A stretch of DNA of 64,000 bases. Source: Bacteroidota bacterium. Its GTDB lineage: Bacteria > Bacteroidota > Bacteroidia > Chitinophagales > Chitinophagaceae. The stretch's first letter is position 1; the number at the start of each line of letters is the position of its first letter. Positions 62,935 through 64,000 of this stretch are shown in pieces. The position numbers were made by a program, and so were the translations under genes. The notes below the pieces were generated by a model. The model had not been told where the DNA came from, searched no databases, and was given only the letters and a program-made list of their open reading frames with translations. The DNA is taken from the NCBI GenBank assembly GCA_018266575.1, contig JAFEAE010000014.1:120487-184486 (forward strand), written 5' to 3'.

Positions 62935-63852
62935 ATGAAAAAAGTTGTCGTTATAGGGAGTATCAATACAGATATGGTTGTAAGATCGCCACAAATCCCA
63001 TCGCCCGGGCAAACATTGATGGGACATTCTTTTATTTCTACCGGCGGAGGCAAAGGTGCAAACCAGGCAGTGTCTGCCGCACGATTAGGCGCCGATGTTA
63101 CGTTGATCGGAAAAGTTGGCAATGATGCTTTAGGGAAAATTTCCATCAAAAATTTCATTGATGAGAAAATCAACACTGCATTTATTTATACAGATACACA
63201 AGAACCTTCAGGAGTTGCATTCATCGTTATAGATAATGATGGCGAAAATATAATTGTTGTTGCACCGGGTGCGAACGGAATGTTGAACGAAGAAGATATA
63301 AAAAAAGCCAAAGAAAAAATTGAGGCATGTGATGCAGTGCTGTTTCAATTAGAAATTCCCCTCACAACAGTTGAAGCTGGGATGAAATTGGCAAAACAAT
63401 ATAAAAAAACAGTGATCTTAAATCCTGCTCCTGCACTTGAATTACCAGATAAGATTTTGAGCAATACAGATATCATCGTACCCAATCAATCCGAAGCATT
63501 TATTCTTACCAACATCGTTGTTAGCGATCTGTACACCGCATCAAAAGCATGTGATGCTTTGCACAACAAAGGGATCGAAACTGTAATTATTACAATGGGA
63601 GAATCTGGTGCGTATGTTTCTTCTACACAATATAAAAATTTAGTACCGGGATTTAAAGCAGGTAAAACAGTAGACACGGTAGCAGCAGGCGATACTTTTT
63701 GCGCTGCGCTGACGATTTCGCTTTCAGAAGGAAAGGGATTAGAAGAAGCAGTAAAGTTTGCAAACGCAGCCGCAGCAATATCTGTGACACGGCATGGCGC
63801 CCAGGCATCTGCTCCGTATAGAAATGAAGTTGATACATTTCTCAAAAAATAA
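62935..63852 (+). CDS. rbsK: Ribokinase
   Basis: 305 residues of the PfkB family. Start motif VVVIGSINTDMVVRSPQIPS, substrate loop STGGGKGANQAVSAARLGAD, and the end signature VDTVAAGDTFCAALTISLSE with the catalytic Asp in AGDTF, then VTRHGAQASAP. Ribokinase phosphorylates D-ribose at O5 with ATP. It is 17 bases after the sugar transporter and convergent with a LacI-type regulator gene at the window edge, making a small sugar-use locus. Confidence 0.92.
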   Translation: MKKVVVIGSINTDMVVRSPQIPSPGQTLMGHSFISTGGGKGANQAVSAARLGADVTLIGKVGNDALGKISIKNFIDEKINTAFIYTDTQEPSGVAFIVIDNDGENIIVVAPGANGMLNEEDIKKAKEKIEACDAVLFQLEIPLTTVEAGMKLAKQYKKTVILNPAPALELPDKILSNTDIIVPNQSEAFILTNIVVSDLYTASKACDALHNKGIETVIITMGESGAYVSSTQYKNLVPGFKAGKTVDTVAAGDTFCAALTISLSEGKGLEEAVKFANAAAAISVTRHGAQASAPYRNEVDTFLKK

Positions 63853-63875
63853 ATTTTGCAGCTATTCCACGGTTA

Positions 63876-64000
63876 TCACACCGCATACACCAACCTCCTT
63901 GCTTTTGTTGATTCACCGATGGTAAGCTCAAAAGGCAACAACTGGTTTTCATGATCTACCGGCCGTTTTGACTCAATGGTTTTTATCAATAATTCGGTCG
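63876..64000 (-). CDS. LacI-family transcriptional regulator, 3' end (partial)
   Basis: On the minus strand an open frame enters at 64000 and ends at a TGA at 63876-63878. It reads TELLIKTIESKRPVDHENQL, then LPFELTIGESTKARRLVYAV, which is the typical C terminus of LacI/GalR repressors (ELLIxxIE…LPxELxIRxST). It is convergent with the ribokinase gene, 23 bases apart, and may control the transporter-kinase pair. The DNA-binding part is outside the window. Confidence 0.7.
   Translation of the reverse strand, partial: TELLIKTIESKRPVDHENQLLPFELTIGESTKARRLVYAV

Noticed and set aside
1..64000. CRISPR array, riboswitch, rRNA, insertion sequence or prophage
   Set aside because: No regularly spaced repeats, known riboswitch cores, rRNA sequence, transposase or phage genes were recognised on either strand.

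Overview
The window looks like the chromosome of a Bacteroidota member, most likely a Chitinophagaceae-type soil or freshwater bacterium. The evidence is AT-rich DNA, almost no Shine-Dalgarno sequences, several -7 boxes of the form TAnnTTTG, a PUR-type DUF3276 protein, BlaI/BlaR1 with a plug-like tail, giant ABC-2 permease/M1-peptidase fusions and lipoproteins with LxSC lipoboxes. There are no rRNA genes, CRISPR arrays or recognisable transposase, integrase or phage genes.

Layout. 1-7436: an ABC-transporter operon with two ATPases, two permeases, a YtrA-type GntR repressor and a GIN-like surface protein; a matching operator sits just before the first gene. 7515-9118: a BlaI/BlaR1 pair behind a promoter with two operator palindromes. 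9255-12421: an ApbE-DUF2271 fusion, a PepSY membrane protein and a secreted protein of three DUF3471-like repeats. 12422-16973: an accessory stretch with a PIN toxin-antitoxin pair bounded by perfect inverted repeats, a small secreted protein, a RibD-type reductase, a lipoprotein hydrolase and gene debris. 16974-21396: a lipase-maturation-factor-like membrane protein, a DoxX-like membrane protein and an FAD oxidoreductase. 21467-33518: three NarL-type response regulators (one lacking its phospho-acceptor Asp), two paralogous propeller/phosphoesterase proteins, an SDR, an Old Yellow Enzyme and small proteins. 33711-37380: hexuronate catabolism (KDPG aldolase, uxaC, uxaB). 37459-46635: small membrane proteins, a YdeI-like protein, a C45-type hydrolase, a DsbA-like protein missing one active-site Cys, clpB, two tandem serine hydrolases (the first without its Ser/Lys pair) and an amphipathic helical protein. 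46749-52672: a TolC/MFP/RND efflux operon behind a promoter covered by two operator palindromes. 52830-55306: a PUR protein and an ABC exporter. 55367-55619: two tRNA-Ser genes. 55865-61684: a tandemly duplicated GT87-like plus FAD-enzyme pair, in which the first FAD enzyme is a pseudogene, then an acyl carrier protein. 61922-64000: a sugar transporter, ribokinase and the 3' end of a LacI-family regulator.

The best candidates for something new are the inverted-repeat-bounded, cassette-like toxin-antitoxin region (12839-14448), the catalytically dead M1 domain fused to an ABC permease, the paired live/dead serine hydrolases, the D-to-N response regulator, the operator-covered RND promoter with no linked regulator, and the decaying duplication after the tRNAs. 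No complete system clearly outside known families was found. All functional statements rest on reading motifs by eye.
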